Assembly: GCF_014898095.1 (NCBI RefSeq)
Contig: NZ_CP062946.1
Span: 3,038,001-3,102,000, forward strand
Direction of reading: 5' to 3'
Source: Thalassotalea sp. LPB0316
Lineage (GTDB): Bacteria; Pseudomonadota; Gammaproteobacteria; Enterobacterales; Alteromonadaceae
Length of the DNA stretch: 64,000 bases
The notes beneath the pieces are model-generated. The model made no database searches. It had not been told where the DNA came from and saw nothing but the letters and a program-made list of their open reading frames with translations. Of the stretch, positions 25,643 to 35,444 are shown piece by piece; the stretch's first letter is position 1; each line of letters begins with the position of its first letter. A program made the translations under genes and the position numbers.

Positions 25643-25668
25643 ATTCCGGCCTAAAACACCGCCGGAAT
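25643..25668. repeat. REP-like hairpin, intact copy
   Basis: Arms ATTCCGGC and GCCGGAAT are perfectly complementary around the loop CTAAAACACC, and GAC follows. The copy split by the IS at 16480 has arms ATTCCCGA and TCGGGAAT and loop TTAAAACACC. Three arm bases change on each side and pairing is kept. Confidence 0.8.
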
Positions 25669-25704
25669 GACTCGACCTAAAACACCCTGCCTTAAAGCAT
25701 TTAT

Positions 25705-25752
25705 CACCTTACAACCATACCGCCTTCTCACATTGAAACCTTCTCACATTAA
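25705..25752 (+). repeat. Degenerate octamer array (CCTT/CACATT units)
   Basis: Six 8-bp units in phase: CACCTTAC, AACCATAC, CGCCTTCT, CACATTGA, AACCTTCT and CACATTAA. The array resembles a decayed version of the CCTT array at 17888 and stands on the same side of the hairpin. The rest of the gap up to fba (25753-25917) holds TTTCAA and TACAAT 17 bases apart, a weak promoter candidate. Confidence 0.55.
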
Positions 25753-25917
25753 AGCTATTAACTTTCCCACTTTATCCCCTTCTTTGCTTTCAACCTTCTT
25801 GCGCCTTTGATACAATCCGCGCCGACCAATGAAAACTTTCATCACCTATTACATTTGATGACACGTTTTTATCAAACCAACAAAATATCACCACAAGTGT
25901 ACGACTAGGAGTTAAGA

Positions 25918-26982
25918 ATGGCTTTAGTTTCAATGCGTCAGATGCTAGATCACGCAGCAGAAAACGGATACGGTATCCCGGCATTTAACGTAAATAACTT
26001 AGAGCAAGTCCGTGCGATTATGATCGCCGCTGACAAGACCAACAGCCCAGTAATATTGCAAGGCTCAGCGGGCGCGAGAAAATACGCAGGTGCGCCTTTC
26101 TTACGCCACTTAATTTTGGCCGCGATTGAAGAATTCCCACATATCCCAGTGGTTATGCACCAAGATCACGGTACATCACCTAGCGTTTGTCAGCGTTCAA
26201 TCCAATTAGGCTTTTCATCTGTGATGATGGATGGCTCATTAATGGAAGATGGTAAAACACCATCTAGCTATGAGTACAATGTTGATGTTACGCGTCGCAC
26301 CGTTGAAATGGCGCATGCCTGTGGTGTATCTGTTGAGGGTGAATTAGGTTGCTTAGGCTCACTTGAAACAGGTGAAGCAGGTGAGGAAGACGGTATTGGC
26401 GCGGAAGGTAAACTGACGCTAGAGCAAATGCTTACCGACCCTGAAGAAGCAGCAGACTTTGTTCAAAAAACCCAAGTAGACGCCTTAGCGATTGCTTGCG
26501 GTACCTCACACGGTGCTTACAAATTCACTCGTCCACCTACAGGCGATATTTTAGCCATTGATCGCATTAAAGCGATCCATGCCCGCATTCCAAATACCCA
26601 CTTAGTTATGCACGGCTCATCTTCGGTACCACAAGAGTGGTTAGCCGTTATCAATGAATACGGCGGTAATATCCCAGAAACTTACGGTGTGCCAGTAGAG
26701 CAGATTCAAGAAGGTATTAAAAACGGTGTTCGTAAAGTTAACATTGATACCGATTTACGTTTAGCATCAACGGGTGCTACTCGTCGTTTCTTAGCACATA
26801 ACCCAAGTGAATTCGATCCACGTAAATTCCTAGCAGAAACAACCAAAGCAATGACCGACATTTGTGTTGCTCGTTACGAAGCATTTGGTACGGCCGGTAA
26901 TGCGAGTAAAATCAAGCCAGTGTCTCTAGAGAAAATGTTTACTCGTTATGAAAGTGGTGAATTGAACGCACTCATTAAATAA
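25918..26982 (+). CDS. fba: Class II fructose-bisphosphate aldolase
   Basis: The protein has 354 residues, of the class IIA zinc type. It interconverts fructose 1,6-bisphosphate with glyceraldehyde 3-phosphate and dihydroxyacetone phosphate. [19 protein letters not shown] holds His81, Asp83 and His84; [48 protein letters not shown] and [15 protein letters not shown] complete the site. Together with pgk and epd it forms the lower-glycolysis/gluconeogenesis cluster. GGAG precedes the ATG. A strong terminator follows at 27053. Confidence 0.98.
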   Translation: MALVSMRQMLDHAAENGYGIPAFNVNNLEQVRAIMIAADKTNSPVILQGSAGARKYAGAPFLRHLILAAIEEFPHIPVVMHQDHGTSPSVCQRSIQLGFSSVMMDGSLMEDGKTPSSYEYNVDVTRRTVEMAHACGVSVEGELGCLGSLETGEAGEEDGIGAEGKLTLEQMLTDPEEAADFVQKTQVDALAIACGTSHGAYKFTRPPTGDILAIDRIKAIHARIPNTHLVMHGSSSVPQEWLAVINEYGGNIPETYGVPVEQIQEGIKNGVRKVNIDTDLRLASTGATRRFLAHNPSEFDPRKFLAETTKAMTDICVARYEAFGTAGNASKIKPVSLEKMFTRYESGELNALIK

Positions 26983-27052
26983 AAAGCCCCGAAGAGCTTT
27001 TACCTTAACAAGATAGTAAATAAGTTATTATTTTGTTAATATTTAACCGCTT

Positions 27053-27079
27053 AAAAAAGAGGCTATAGCCTCTTTTTTT
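27053..27079. terminator. Intrinsic terminator after fba
   Basis: AAAAAAGAGGCTA and TAGCCTCTTTTTTT form a near-perfect inverted repeat with a T run, about 70 bases after the fba stop codon. Confidence 0.9.
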
Positions 27080-27232
27080 ATGGTTATTTTTTAACACTTA
27101 GCCTATCTTTATAGCCCTACACGTTAAAAACCTTAGTGTTAGTAACAAAACCATATATAATTGCCGTGCATACAGAGTGCTTTCGCTCTCTTTAGCGCTA
27201 TGGAATTAACAATAAAAACCCGGAGAGTACAC

Positions 27233-28063
27233 ATGGAAAAAGTCATAAACTGGTTTAGTAATAACCAAGATATGTTAATTAACTTTGGCATTAAGCTGTT
27301 AGTTGCCATCGTCATTGTTTTTGTTGGTAAAATGTTATCGCGCTTGATCAGCAAAGCGATTGCAAAAATGCTCAACCACAAAAACGTCGACAACACGGTT
27401 GTATCATTTGTTGAAAGCCTCGTATTTGGTTTAGCCTTCACCCTTACCTTAATCGTAGCAATCTCACACTTAGGTTTTAACACCTCATCACTGGTTGCTA
27501 TTTTAGGTGCTGCAGGTTTAGCCATTGGTTTAGCTCTACAAGGCTCTTTGTCGAACTTCGCATCTGGCGTGTTATTGATTTCATTCCGCCCGTTTAAAGC
27601 TGGTGATTTTGTTGAGGTGAGTGGTGTTGCAGGTATTGTTGAAGAAGTTTTAATTTTCTCAACGAAATTGCGCACTGGTGATAATAAAACTGTTATCATT
27701 CCCAACGGCTCAATTACTGGTGGCACAATTACTAACTATTCAGCCAAACCAACACGCAGAATTGACTTAGTCATCGGCGTAAGCTACGACGCTGACTTAG
27801 CTAAAACACGTCAAATTTTAGCTGACGTCGTTGCTAAAGATGAGCGCGTATTAACCGACCAACCAGTGACCATTGGCGTCAGTGAATTAGCTGATAGTTC
27901 AGTTAATATTGTTGTTCGCCCGTGGGTAAATTCAGGTGATTACTGGCCTGTATATTTTAATTTATTAGAAAACATCAAGGTTGCGTTAGACGAAGCTGGG
28001 ATTGAAATTCCATACCCACAAATGTCTGTGCACCTTAATAACGAGAGTAAAAATGAAGACTAA
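27233..28063 (+). CDS. mscS: Small-conductance mechanosensitive channel MscS
   Basis: The protein has 276 residues from the ATG at 27233, preceded by GGAG; this start gives a length close to E. coli MscS, whereas a longer frame would add 24 unlikely residues. Three helices (about 15-38, 60-80 and 87-110) are followed by the pore helix AAGLAIGLALQGSLSNFASG, then FRPFKAGDFVEVSG, IIPNGSITGGTITNYS and the C-terminal AGIEIPYPQMSVHL. It opens under membrane tension on osmotic downshock. The DUF481 gene starts inside its last codons, an overlap of 11 bases. Confidence 0.93.
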   Translation: MEKVINWFSNNQDMLINFGIKLLVAIVIVFVGKMLSRLISKAIAKMLNHKNVDNTVVSFVESLVFGLAFTLTLIVAISHLGFNTSSLVAILGAAGLAIGLALQGSLSNFASGVLLISFRPFKAGDFVEVSGVAGIVEEVLIFSTKLRTGDNKTVIIPNGSITGGTITNYSAKPTRRIDLVIGVSYDADLAKTRQILADVVAKDERVLTDQPVTIGVSELADSSVNIVVRPWVNSGDYWPVYFNLLENIKVALDEAGIEIPYPQMSVHLNNESKNED

Positions 28064-28829
28064 GATGAATGTTTTGGCACTAGCACTAGTGCCATTTATC
28101 TCGCTCGCTCAAGACGACACCACATCTAAAGAACCCGAGTTAACAACGGCTATTGAACTCGGCTTCTTGTTAAAAACGGGTAATACCAATAGTGCGGATA
28201 TTAGAGCTGGTGCAGAGTTACGTTACGATCTTGAGCACTGGCGCAACTCATTAAACTTCAATATCTTGGGTAAAAAAGGTGAAGTCACCGATGAAGAAGG
28301 TAATGATAAATGGGTAACCTCAGATCAAACCTGGAATATCGCTGGTAAAACAAACTACATTCTTAATGAGCGCGGTACAAACTACATCTACGGCAGTGGT
28401 GACTACAAGCAAGATCGCTTTAGTGGTTTTGAGTCACAATCTTCAATGTCAACAGGTTGGGGTCGCCGTTGGTACAAAACAGAAGTAGCAAGCTTTGACG
28501 CCGATATTGGTCCGGGTTTTAAACGTGATGTAGTTTCGGCAACAGAAACTACAGCAGAAGAAACTAGAGATGCTTTTATTATTCAAGCTTCGGGCCTGTA
28601 CTTGCACAAAATCAACTCTCACGTTCAATTTCGCCAATTTGTTTCAGCTAAATATGCACCTAAAAATGGTGAAAACAATGTCTATCGCAGTGAAACGTCA
28701 GTCATTACTAAGCTAATTGAAACGTTACAACTCAAGTTTTCATTGAATATTGATCACAACAGTGTCGTTGAACCTGGCACCAAGAAAACCGATACAGAAA
28801 CGGCAGTAACGCTTGTCTATAGTTTCTAA
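28053..28829 (+). CDS. DUF481 family outer-membrane protein (YdiY-like)
   Basis: The protein has 258 residues from the ATG at 28053; a signal peptide (NVLALALVPFISLAQ) begins immediately. The mature part is a beta-barrel-like repeat of strands: ELGFLLKTGNTNSADIRAGA, LRYDLEHWRNSLNFNILG, NYIYGSGDYKQDRFSGFE and the terminal ETAVTLVYSF ending in Phe. The family's role is unknown; E. coli YdiY is acid-inducible. Overlap with mscS suggests cotranscription and perhaps an osmotic or envelope-stress connection, which is inference. Confidence 0.85.
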   Translation: MKTKMNVLALALVPFISLAQDDTTSKEPELTTAIELGFLLKTGNTNSADIRAGAELRYDLEHWRNSLNFNILGKKGEVTDEEGNDKWVTSDQTWNIAGKTNYILNERGTNYIYGSGDYKQDRFSGFESQSSMSTGWGRRWYKTEVASFDADIGPGFKRDVVSATETTAEETRDAFIIQASGLYLHKINSHVQFRQFVSAKYAPKNGENNVYRSETSVITKLIETLQLKFSLNIDHNSVVEPGTKKTDTETAVTLVYSF

Positions 28830-28848
28830 CGGTAGCTATTTATAATGT

Positions 28849-28888
28849 AAAAAAGGGTCAGTGTAAAAATTACGCTGACCCTTTTTTT
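28849..28888. terminator. Bidirectional intrinsic terminator
   Basis: AAAAAAGGGTCAG and CTGACCCTTTTTTT flank an inner GTAA/TTAC pairing. It ends the mscS-DUF481 operon and, from the other strand, ppc, whose stop codon is 2 bases away. Confidence 0.92.
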
Positions 28889-28889
28889 A

Positions 28890-31445
28890 TTAACCAGTAT
28901 TGCGCATACCTGTCGCGATACCAGCCATAGTGACCATAAGCAGCTGCTCGTAAACAGGGTGTTCAGGATTGGCTCTAAGTCGCTTTAATGCCTCTATTTG
29001 CATTAAGTGCAGTGGTAACAAGTAAGGTTGTCGCAGTTCAAACGAGCTTAAATTCCAACGGTCTCGCTCCATTGCCTGACGTTGACCGAGTAATTGCAAG
29101 ACGGTTTGCTCATCTTCTTTTAATTGTGATCTAAGTTTATCGCCAAGTGGTTTTAAGCCTTCTTCAACTAGCGCTTCGTCATATAAAGCTGCAACTTGCG
29201 GATCTGACTTTAAATAAACCATTTCAGTTAATGAAATACGCGAATTAAAGTAAGGCCATTGCGCTAACATTTCTTGCATAACCGCTTTATTGTCAAGATT
29301 GTTTGCGAGTGCTTGACCTAAGCCAAGCCAACTCGGCACCACTAACCTGTTTTGACTCCAAGCGAAAATCCATGGAATAGCACGCAGAGATTCGATACCA
29401 CCATCAGCTCGGCGTTTACTCGGCCGAGAACCCAAAGGTAATGATGATAGCTCTTGCTCAGGTGTTGCTTGGCGAAAATAACGGACAAAATCAGTCTTAT
29501 CTTGGACATAACTGCGATATTGTTGGCAGCTTTCTTGTGCCATTTTCTCCATCAACGCGCGCCACGAAGCCTTGGGTTTTGGTGGTGGCAAAATGAGTGA
29601 AGACAAGATAGCTGAAGCGTATAGATGTAGCGAACGCACTGCCAAATTGGGTAAGCCGAATTTGTAGCGAATAGTCTCGCCCTGCTCAGTTACTCGCAGC
29701 CCGCCAGCCAATGTACCGGGTGGTTGTGAGGCGATTGCCGCATTCGCTGGCCCGCCGCCACGACCAATAGTACCACCGCGACCATGGAATAGTTTTAACT
29801 CGACATCTCGCTCGGCAAATACCTCAACCAATGCTTCTTGCGCGGTATATTGCCCCCAAGTTGCTGCTAATACCCCGGCATCTTTTGCTGAATCACTATA
29901 ACCAATCATGACATAATGCTTGCCATCACAGCGCGCGCGATAATCACTGATATCAAGTAACGATGACATCACTTTAGGTGCGTTGTTTAAGTCGTCTAAG
30001 GTTTCAAATAACGGCGCTATTGGCATTCGCCACGATAAACCAACAGCTTTTTGTAAAAGTGCCACCAACAAAACGTCACTGACATGACTAGCCATTGAGA
30101 TAATATAGATGCCAAGCATTTCTTTCGGTTGACGCGCGATCATCTCATAGGTATCGAGTACTTCTTGAACATCACTAGAAAACTCAACATCAGGGATCAG
30201 GGGGCGACTATTGTTTAATTCTTTGATTAAAAAATTAACACGGGTTTGCTCATCCCATGACTCATAATCGCCTAGTCCAAGTGCTTGGGTGATTTCAGCC
30301 ATCGCTTGATTGTGACGTTCACTGTGTTGACGAATATCGAGCTTAACCATCGAGATGCCAAAACAGTGCACTTTGCGAATCAGATCGAGTAATGATGAAT
30401 TAGCGCTACGCGATAATCCATGAGCAAGGAGGCTTTCTCGACAGCGATAAAGTGGCTCGAGTAACTCATCTTTTGACTCTATCGTCCCTTGTGTTATGCC
30501 ATCACTAAGCAAACTAATCGTCTGTTTTAGGCTCTTGATGACTTGCTTAAGTTGATGGCGATACGGGCCAATGTGCTCGACATCAGCGACCAACAAAGCG
30601 TCGTTTGCATTATTCATTGAAAGCTCTAAATACAGTTCGGTGAAATCCTGCAAGTAAAGTTCAGCAGCGCGCAAACGCGCATTCAACAATGCCTGTTCGC
30701 TCAAAGTTGCTGTCACAAAGGGGTTACCATCGCGATCACCGGCCATCCAGCTCGCCATAGTGATTGGCGCATAATCTAATGCTAAAGCTTGGCCTGTGAT
30801 TTGTTGTGCGACATCGTCTAACTCACGGATAAACTTTGGTACCGCCGTCCACAAACTGTCAGCGATCACATCTAAACCCCAACGAGATTCATCAAGGGGT
30901 GTTGGTCTTTCATTGCGAATTTCATTGGTAAACCAAGCTTGTTCTATCAGTTCAGCGATCCGCGAAGTGTCGTCAGGATTTTCTTCTAACTCTAAGGCAA
31001 TCTGATGATATTTATGGATAAAAGTTCTGCGGTTGACCTCAGTAGGATGTGCAGTAAGAACCAATTCTACGTGTAATTTACTCAAAGCTTTAGCGAATGC
31101 TTCGGGCGAAACATCACCGAGCTTTTGCTGGAGTGCCGCTAACGGATGGGCCAAATCGAGTTCAGCCAACCCTTGCTCACTGACAGTATATTGCTGCTCG
31201 GCAATATTTGAGAGATTTAAAAACTGACTAAACGCACGCGCATAAACCAGTAAATCTTGCTCATTGGTTTTGCTAAATAACCCTTGAAGCGTTTCAAGTG
31301 CTTGCTCATCGCTGAGTGTGACATCGCGACTTAAATGCCGAATAACTTCGATTTTATCGACCCACTCATCGCCTTTTTCCACTGCAATCGTTTGCCCAAG
31401 TAACTGGCCCAATACTCGAACGTTATTGCGAATCGCATCTAACAT
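28890..31445 (-). CDS. ppc: Phosphoenolpyruvate carboxylase
   Basis: The protein has 851 residues, slightly shorter than the E. coli enzyme (883). It carboxylates PEP to oxaloacetate, refilling the TCA cycle. Signature sequences are VLTAHPTEVNRRT near residue 132 (catalytic His), GYSDSAKDAGVLAATWGQY near 517, FHGRGGTIGRGGGPANAAI near 555, and the C-terminal MRNTG. A LysR gene is divergent from it with about 100 bases between and may control it. Together with aceA and glcB it fits an anaplerotic theme. Confidence 0.97.
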   Translation of the reverse strand: MLDAIRNNVRVLGQLLGQTIAVEKGDEWVDKIEVIRHLSRDVTLSDEQALETLQGLFSKTNEQDLLVYARAFSQFLNLSNIAEQQYTVSEQGLAELDLAHPLAALQQKLGDVSPEAFAKALSKLHVELVLTAHPTEVNRRTFIHKYHQIALELEENPDDTSRIAELIEQAWFTNEIRNERPTPLDESRWGLDVIADSLWTAVPKFIRELDDVAQQITGQALALDYAPITMASWMAGDRDGNPFVTATLSEQALLNARLRAAELYLQDFTELYLELSMNNANDALLVADVEHIGPYRHQLKQVIKSLKQTISLLSDGITQGTIESKDELLEPLYRCRESLLAHGLSRSANSSLLDLIRKVHCFGISMVKLDIRQHSERHNQAMAEITQALGLGDYESWDEQTRVNFLIKELNNSRPLIPDVEFSSDVQEVLDTYEMIARQPKEMLGIYIISMASHVSDVLLVALLQKAVGLSWRMPIAPLFETLDDLNNAPKVMSSLLDISDYRARCDGKHYVMIGYSDSAKDAGVLAATWGQYTAQEALVEVFAERDVELKLFHGRGGTIGRGGGPANAAIASQPPGTLAGGLRVTEQGETIRYKFGLPNLAVRSLHLYASAILSSLILPPPKPKASWRALMEKMAQESCQQYRSYVQDKTDFVRYFRQATPEQELSSLPLGSRPSKRRADGGIESLRAIPWIFAWSQNRLVVPSWLGLGQALANNLDNKAVMQEMLAQWPYFNSRISLTEMVYLKSDPQVAALYDEALVEEGLKPLGDKLRSQLKEDEQTVLQLLGQRQAMERDRWNLSSFELRQPYLLPLHLMQIEALKRLRANPEHPVYEQLLMVTMAGIATGMRNTG

Positions 31446-31548
31446 AATCCCTACCTAAGGTTAACATTGTCGTATTGGCAGGTTAATCTTGCATAATTAT
31501 TAATTCCAATATATATAAACTAATAAATGTATTTACTTTTATCTATAT

Positions 31549-32457
31549 ATGTTTCCAACGAATCGTACACCTACTATAAGGCAACTCCAGTTATTTTCGG
31601 CGTTAGTTGAAACCCAAAGCGTTTCTAAAACCGCCGAACGTTTGTTCATTGCCCAACCTTCGGTGTCGATCCAACTTAAAAAGTTAAGCGAATTACTCGG
31701 TGTTGAGTTATATCATCAACGCGGTAAACAAATCGTGATCACAGAAGTCGGACAAACGGTTTATCGCGCGGCACAGCAAATTGCCTGTAGCTTTGAAAAT
31801 TTAGCGATTGAACTCAATGCTTATAACGGTTTACAAGCAGGCACACTGAGATTGTGTATTGTTTCAACAGCACAACACTTTATGCCTCAGATCCTCGGGC
31901 CATTTTGCCGTGAGTTTCCGAATATCGACGTAGAACTTACGATAAAAAATCGCAAAACCGTGATCGAGCGAGCAATGCAAAACCTCGACGATTTTTATGT
32001 GTTAAGTCACTGCCCTGATGATTTAGCGCTGATCAAGATGCCATTTCTCCATAACGATTTAGTGGTTATTGCGCCAGAGCGGCATGAATTGACCCGAAAA
32101 CCCTCTGTCTCGCTTAATAGAATTATTCACTACCCCTTTATTTTGCGAGAGAAAGGCTCTGGTACCCGAACCACTATTGATAACTTTTGTCGGCAACACA
32201 ATATCGCTTTGCATCAACGGATGATGGTAGAGAGCAATGATGCAATAAAAAATATGGTCGCAGAGGGGTTGGGATTGGCAATATTGAGTCGTCATTCAGT
32301 AGAAAATAATCCGACAACCGGTGTTGTTACCCTGCCTGTTGAGCATTTTCCAATTGTTAGTGACTGGTATTTAGTGCACAGTAAACAGCGCAAGCTATCA
32401 CTACTTGCCCAAGCCTTTAGCGACTATATTCACCAGCACCATGTCAAACGCCGTTAG
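31549..32457 (+). CDS. LysR-family regulator (CbbR/CysB-like)
   Basis: The protein has 302 residues. The N-terminal helix-turn-helix starts with TPTIRQLQLFSALVETQSVS and SKTAERLFIAQPSVSIQLKK. The effector domain begins near residue 92 (GTLRLCIVSTAQHFMPQIL) and has FILREKGSGTRTTIDNF, typical of the CbbR/RbcR branch. It is divergent from ppc, so ppc is a plausible target. The inducer is unknown. Confidence 0.88.
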   Translation: MFPTNRTPTIRQLQLFSALVETQSVSKTAERLFIAQPSVSIQLKKLSELLGVELYHQRGKQIVITEVGQTVYRAAQQIACSFENLAIELNAYNGLQAGTLRLCIVSTAQHFMPQILGPFCREFPNIDVELTIKNRKTVIERAMQNLDDFYVLSHCPDDLALIKMPFLHNDLVVIAPERHELTRKPSVSLNRIIHYPFILREKGSGTRTTIDNFCRQHNIALHQRMMVESNDAIKNMVAEGLGLAILSRHSVENNPTTGVVTLPVEHFPIVSDWYLVHSKQRKLSLLAQAFSDYIHQHHVKRR

Positions 32458-32521
32458 CTATGCCTTTGTTTAATCAAATACTTTGCTAGGCTTTTGACAT
32501 TTTAACGAGAAATACTGTGTC

Positions 32522-32551
32522 AAAAATAAAAAAAGCCCGCTTGCGCGGGCT
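32522..32551 (-). terminator. Intrinsic terminator of aceA
   Basis: AGCCCGC and GCGGGCT form a 7-bp GC stem with a TTGC loop. On the minus strand it runs into a long T tract. It lies about 50 bases after the aceA stop codon. Confidence 0.9.
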
Positions 32552-32598
32552 ATTAAGGTTCAAAACTAACTAACTTTTCTAGAGAAACTAGTTTCGAA

Positions 32599-34194
32599 TT
32601 AACCAAATTGGTTCATGGTGTTGTCTTTACCAGCCGCTTTTAGTGCAGCTTCACCAGCAAAGTATTCTTTGTGATCGTCACCGATATCAGAACCTGCCAT
32701 GTTTTGGTGTTTAACACATGCGATACCTTGGCGAATTTCCTTACGTTGAACACCTTTAACGTAGCCTAACATGCCTTCATCACCGAAGTATTCTTTAGCT
32801 AAGTTATCAGTTGATAACGCCGCGGTGTGGTATGTTGGTAACGTAATTAAGTGATGGAAAATACCCGCTTCACGTGCTGCATCTGCTTGGAACGTACGAA
32901 TACGGTTATCAGCTTCAATACTTAGTTCAGTCGCATCATATTCAGCGCTCATTAAGTTGTTGCGATCGTATGCTGAAACGTCTTTGCCCTCTTCAACCCA
33001 TGAATCGAAAACTTGCTGACGGAAGTTAAGCGTCCAGTTGAACGATGGCGAGTTGTTGTAAACTAGCTTAGCGTTCGGGATAACTTTGCGAATCTCATTG
33101 ACCATGCCACCGATTTGACCGATATGTGGTTTTTCCGTTTCAATCCACAATAAGTCAGCACCGTTTTGTAGTGAAGTAATCGAGTCTAAAACACAACGCT
33201 CTTCACCGGTACCCTGGCGGAACTGGAATAAGTTAGATGCTAAACGCTTAGGACGAAGTAACTTACCGCCGCGGTTGATAACAACATCACCGTTGGCTAA
33301 ATCACTTGCTGCAACTTCTTCACAATCTAAGAATGAGTTGTATTGGTCACCTAAGTCACCCGGCTCTTTGGTTACCGCGATTTGTTTGGTTAAACCAGCG
33401 CCTAATGAGTCAGTACGAGCAACGATTACGCCGTCATCGACACCTAACTCTAAGAATGCGTAACGAACCGCGCGAATCTTAGCTAAGAAATCTTCGTGAG
33501 GCACGGTTACTTTACCGTCTTGGTGACCACATTGCTTTTCATCTGATACTTGGTTTTCAATCTGGATACAACACGCACCGGCTTCAATCATTTTCTTAGC
33601 CAGTAAGTAAGTTGCTTCAGCGTTACCAAAACCAGCATCAATATCAGCAATAATTGGTACAACATGGGTAACATGGTTATCAATTTTGCTTTGTACTTCT
33701 TTAGCTTTTGCTTCATCACCCGCTTCACGTGCTGCGTCAAGTTCACGGTAGTAACCGCCTAATTCACGTGCATCTGCTTGACGTAAGAAGGTGTAAAGCT
33801 CTTCAATTAATGCTGCAACTGACGTTTTTTCGTGCATTGATTGGTCTGGTAATGGGCCAAATTCAGAGCGAAGTGCGGCAACCATCCAACCAGAAAGGTA
33901 AAGGTAACGACGATCAGTATTTTCAAAATGCTTCTTGATTGAAATCATTTTTTGCTGACCGATAAAGCCATGCCAACAACCTAACGACTGAGTATATTTG
34001 GCAGGGTCTGCATCATAGTTGTCCATATCTTGACGCATAATTTTCGCCGTGTATTTAGCAATATCTAAACCCGTTTTGAAACGGTTTTGAAGGCGCATGC
34101 GAGCTACAGATTCTGCCGAGATAGCATTCCAACCTTCGTTTTGAGAAGAGATTAGCGATGCTGCATTATCAATTTCTTGGGTATAAGTCGACAT
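32599..34194 (-). CDS. aceA: Isocitrate lyase
   Basis: The protein has 531 residues, the longer isocitrate lyase type known from Pseudomonas and marine gammaproteobacteria, not the 434-residue E. coli type. It splits isocitrate to glyoxylate and succinate in the glyoxylate shunt. The active-site loop is DEKQCGHQDGK (near residue 221), preceded by PIIADIDAGFGNAEATYLLA and followed by ARTDSLGAG and NNSPSFNWTLNF. It is divergent from a LysR gene; malate synthase G lies 4 kb away at 38251. Confidence 0.96.
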   Translation of the reverse strand: MSTYTQEIDNAASLISSQNEGWNAISAESVARMRLQNRFKTGLDIAKYTAKIMRQDMDNYDADPAKYTQSLGCWHGFIGQQKMISIKKHFENTDRRYLYLSGWMVAALRSEFGPLPDQSMHEKTSVAALIEELYTFLRQADARELGGYYRELDAAREAGDEAKAKEVQSKIDNHVTHVVPIIADIDAGFGNAEATYLLAKKMIEAGACCIQIENQVSDEKQCGHQDGKVTVPHEDFLAKIRAVRYAFLELGVDDGVIVARTDSLGAGLTKQIAVTKEPGDLGDQYNSFLDCEEVAASDLANGDVVINRGGKLLRPKRLASNLFQFRQGTGEERCVLDSITSLQNGADLLWIETEKPHIGQIGGMVNEIRKVIPNAKLVYNNSPSFNWTLNFRQQVFDSWVEEGKDVSAYDRNNLMSAEYDATELSIEADNRIRTFQADAAREAGIFHHLITLPTYHTAALSTDNLAKEYFGDEGMLGYVKGVQRKEIRQGIACVKHQNMAGSDIGDDHKEYFAGEAALKAAGKDNTMNQFG

Positions 34195-34407
34195 AGCGTT
34201 TCCTTAAATCAATGTAATGTGGTTTTAAAAGTTTTCATCGAGAACGTCATCAATACTAAACCCCAAAAAACACATAACTGAAATATATTATTAGCATTAC
34301 CACTATTCACCAAAATGATAATAGAGTTATAACTCTAAACAAGATATTTGTTTTTTAGTTTATAAACAATAAGTTAAAAACCAACAAACACAATTAAAAC
34401 TAAAGTC

Positions 34408-34463
34408 TTAGTGCTAAATCAAGAAAAACATTTGCTGAAACAAACCAATTAGCACTATAGTGC
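34408..34463. promoter_or_regulatory. Candidate operator between aceA and LysR
   Basis: A perfect palindrome GCACTATAGTGC (34452-34463) is preceded by TTA, so TTAGCACTA occurs at 34449. The inverted near-copy TTAGTGCTAA is at 34408-34417. Repeated dyads of this kind in a LysR-target divergent region are likely binding sites, most simply for the LysR protein at 34506. The remaining bases of the 311-base gap are AT-rich without clear features. Confidence 0.4.
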
Positions 34464-34505
34464 ACATGAAGAAGAATTATTAATTATTACAAAACCATTT
34501 AGATT

Positions 34506-35444
34506 ATGAATATATCAAAAATTGATTTAAACCTGTTGATCTATCTTGACGTGTTATTGCGTGAAAAGAATGTCACTAAAGCTGCAAGCCAGCTTAACAT
34601 TACCCAACCAGCTATGAGTAATGGATTGAAAAGATTAAGAAATTTATTTAACGATCCAATTTTAGTGCGCACCTCTGATGGCATGGTGCCAACCGAGCGC
34701 GCTAGAGCTTTGGCACCGACAATTCGCAAAATATTGCTCGAACTTGAAGAAGCATTGCAAGGCGAAGAGGAATTTAACGAGCAACATTCGCAACGTGTTT
34801 TTAGGATCATGGCAAGTGACTATGCCGCGTCAACGCTATTACCTGCGCTATTGAGAAAAATCAATCAAAAAGCCCCCAATATTACCATCGACATTATGAC
34901 ACCAAGCGACGTGACGTTTCACGATGTTGAAGCCGGTAAAATCGATATGGCAATCAACCGTTTTGACGAGTTACCTCAGTCATTCCACCAAAAGACGATC
35001 TGGCGCGACACCTTTTCTTGCTTGCTAAGTGCTGACAATCCTGTCGTATCAAAATTCAACCTCAATACTTACTTATCAGCCAAGCACGTTTGGGTCTCTA
35101 AAACAGGCTTTGGCGTTGGTGTCGGCATGGATCCAAAAGATGTCCAAAAGCTCGGTTGGGTTGATGAAGCACTTGCGCGGTTAGGTAAAAAGCGGGATAT
35201 CAAGGTGTTTAGCCGAAATTACCACGTTGCTATGCAATTGGCCTATGAAGATGAGCTGGTAGCCACATTACCAACTAAAGCGGCAATGCTTCACAAAGAT
35301 GACGCTAATTATACCGTGTTAAAGCCACCGTTTGAGATCCCTGATATTGAATTAAAAATGATTTGGAGCCCGTTATTGCATCACGATGCAAGCCATATTT
35401 GGTTTCGGCACTTAGTCATGGAAGCGGCAAATGAGCAAAGCTAG
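34506..35444 (+). CDS. LysR-family regulator of the LrgAB/aceA locus
   Basis: The protein has 312 residues. The helix-turn-helix region is ISKIDLNLLIYLDVLLREKN, VTKAASQLNITQPAMSNGLK and RLRNLFNDPILVRT, of the NodD/LeuO/PcpR-like branch. The effector domain covers about 95-300. Its stop overlaps the start of the LrgA-like gene by 14 bases, so the three genes form one operon, as in CidR-CidAB systems. It is also divergent from aceA. It may sense acetate, pyruvate or a related overflow signal; that is inference. Confidence 0.88.
   Translation: MNISKIDLNLLIYLDVLLREKNVTKAASQLNITQPAMSNGLKRLRNLFNDPILVRTSDGMVPTERARALAPTIRKILLELEEALQGEEEFNEQHSQRVFRIMASDYAASTLLPALLRKINQKAPNITIDIMTPSDVTFHDVEAGKIDMAINRFDELPQSFHQKTIWRDTFSCLLSADNPVVSKFNLNTYLSAKHVWVSKTGFGVGVGMDPKDVQKLGWVDEALARLGKKRDIKVFSRNYHVAMQLAYEDELVATLPTKAAMLHKDDANYTVLKPPFEIPDIELKMIWSPLLHHDASHIWFRHLVMEAANEQS

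Noticed and set aside
27139..27726. 195-residue ORF antisense to mscS
   Set aside because: It is a shadow of the mscS coding frame; composition is like reverse codons and no start signal is seen.
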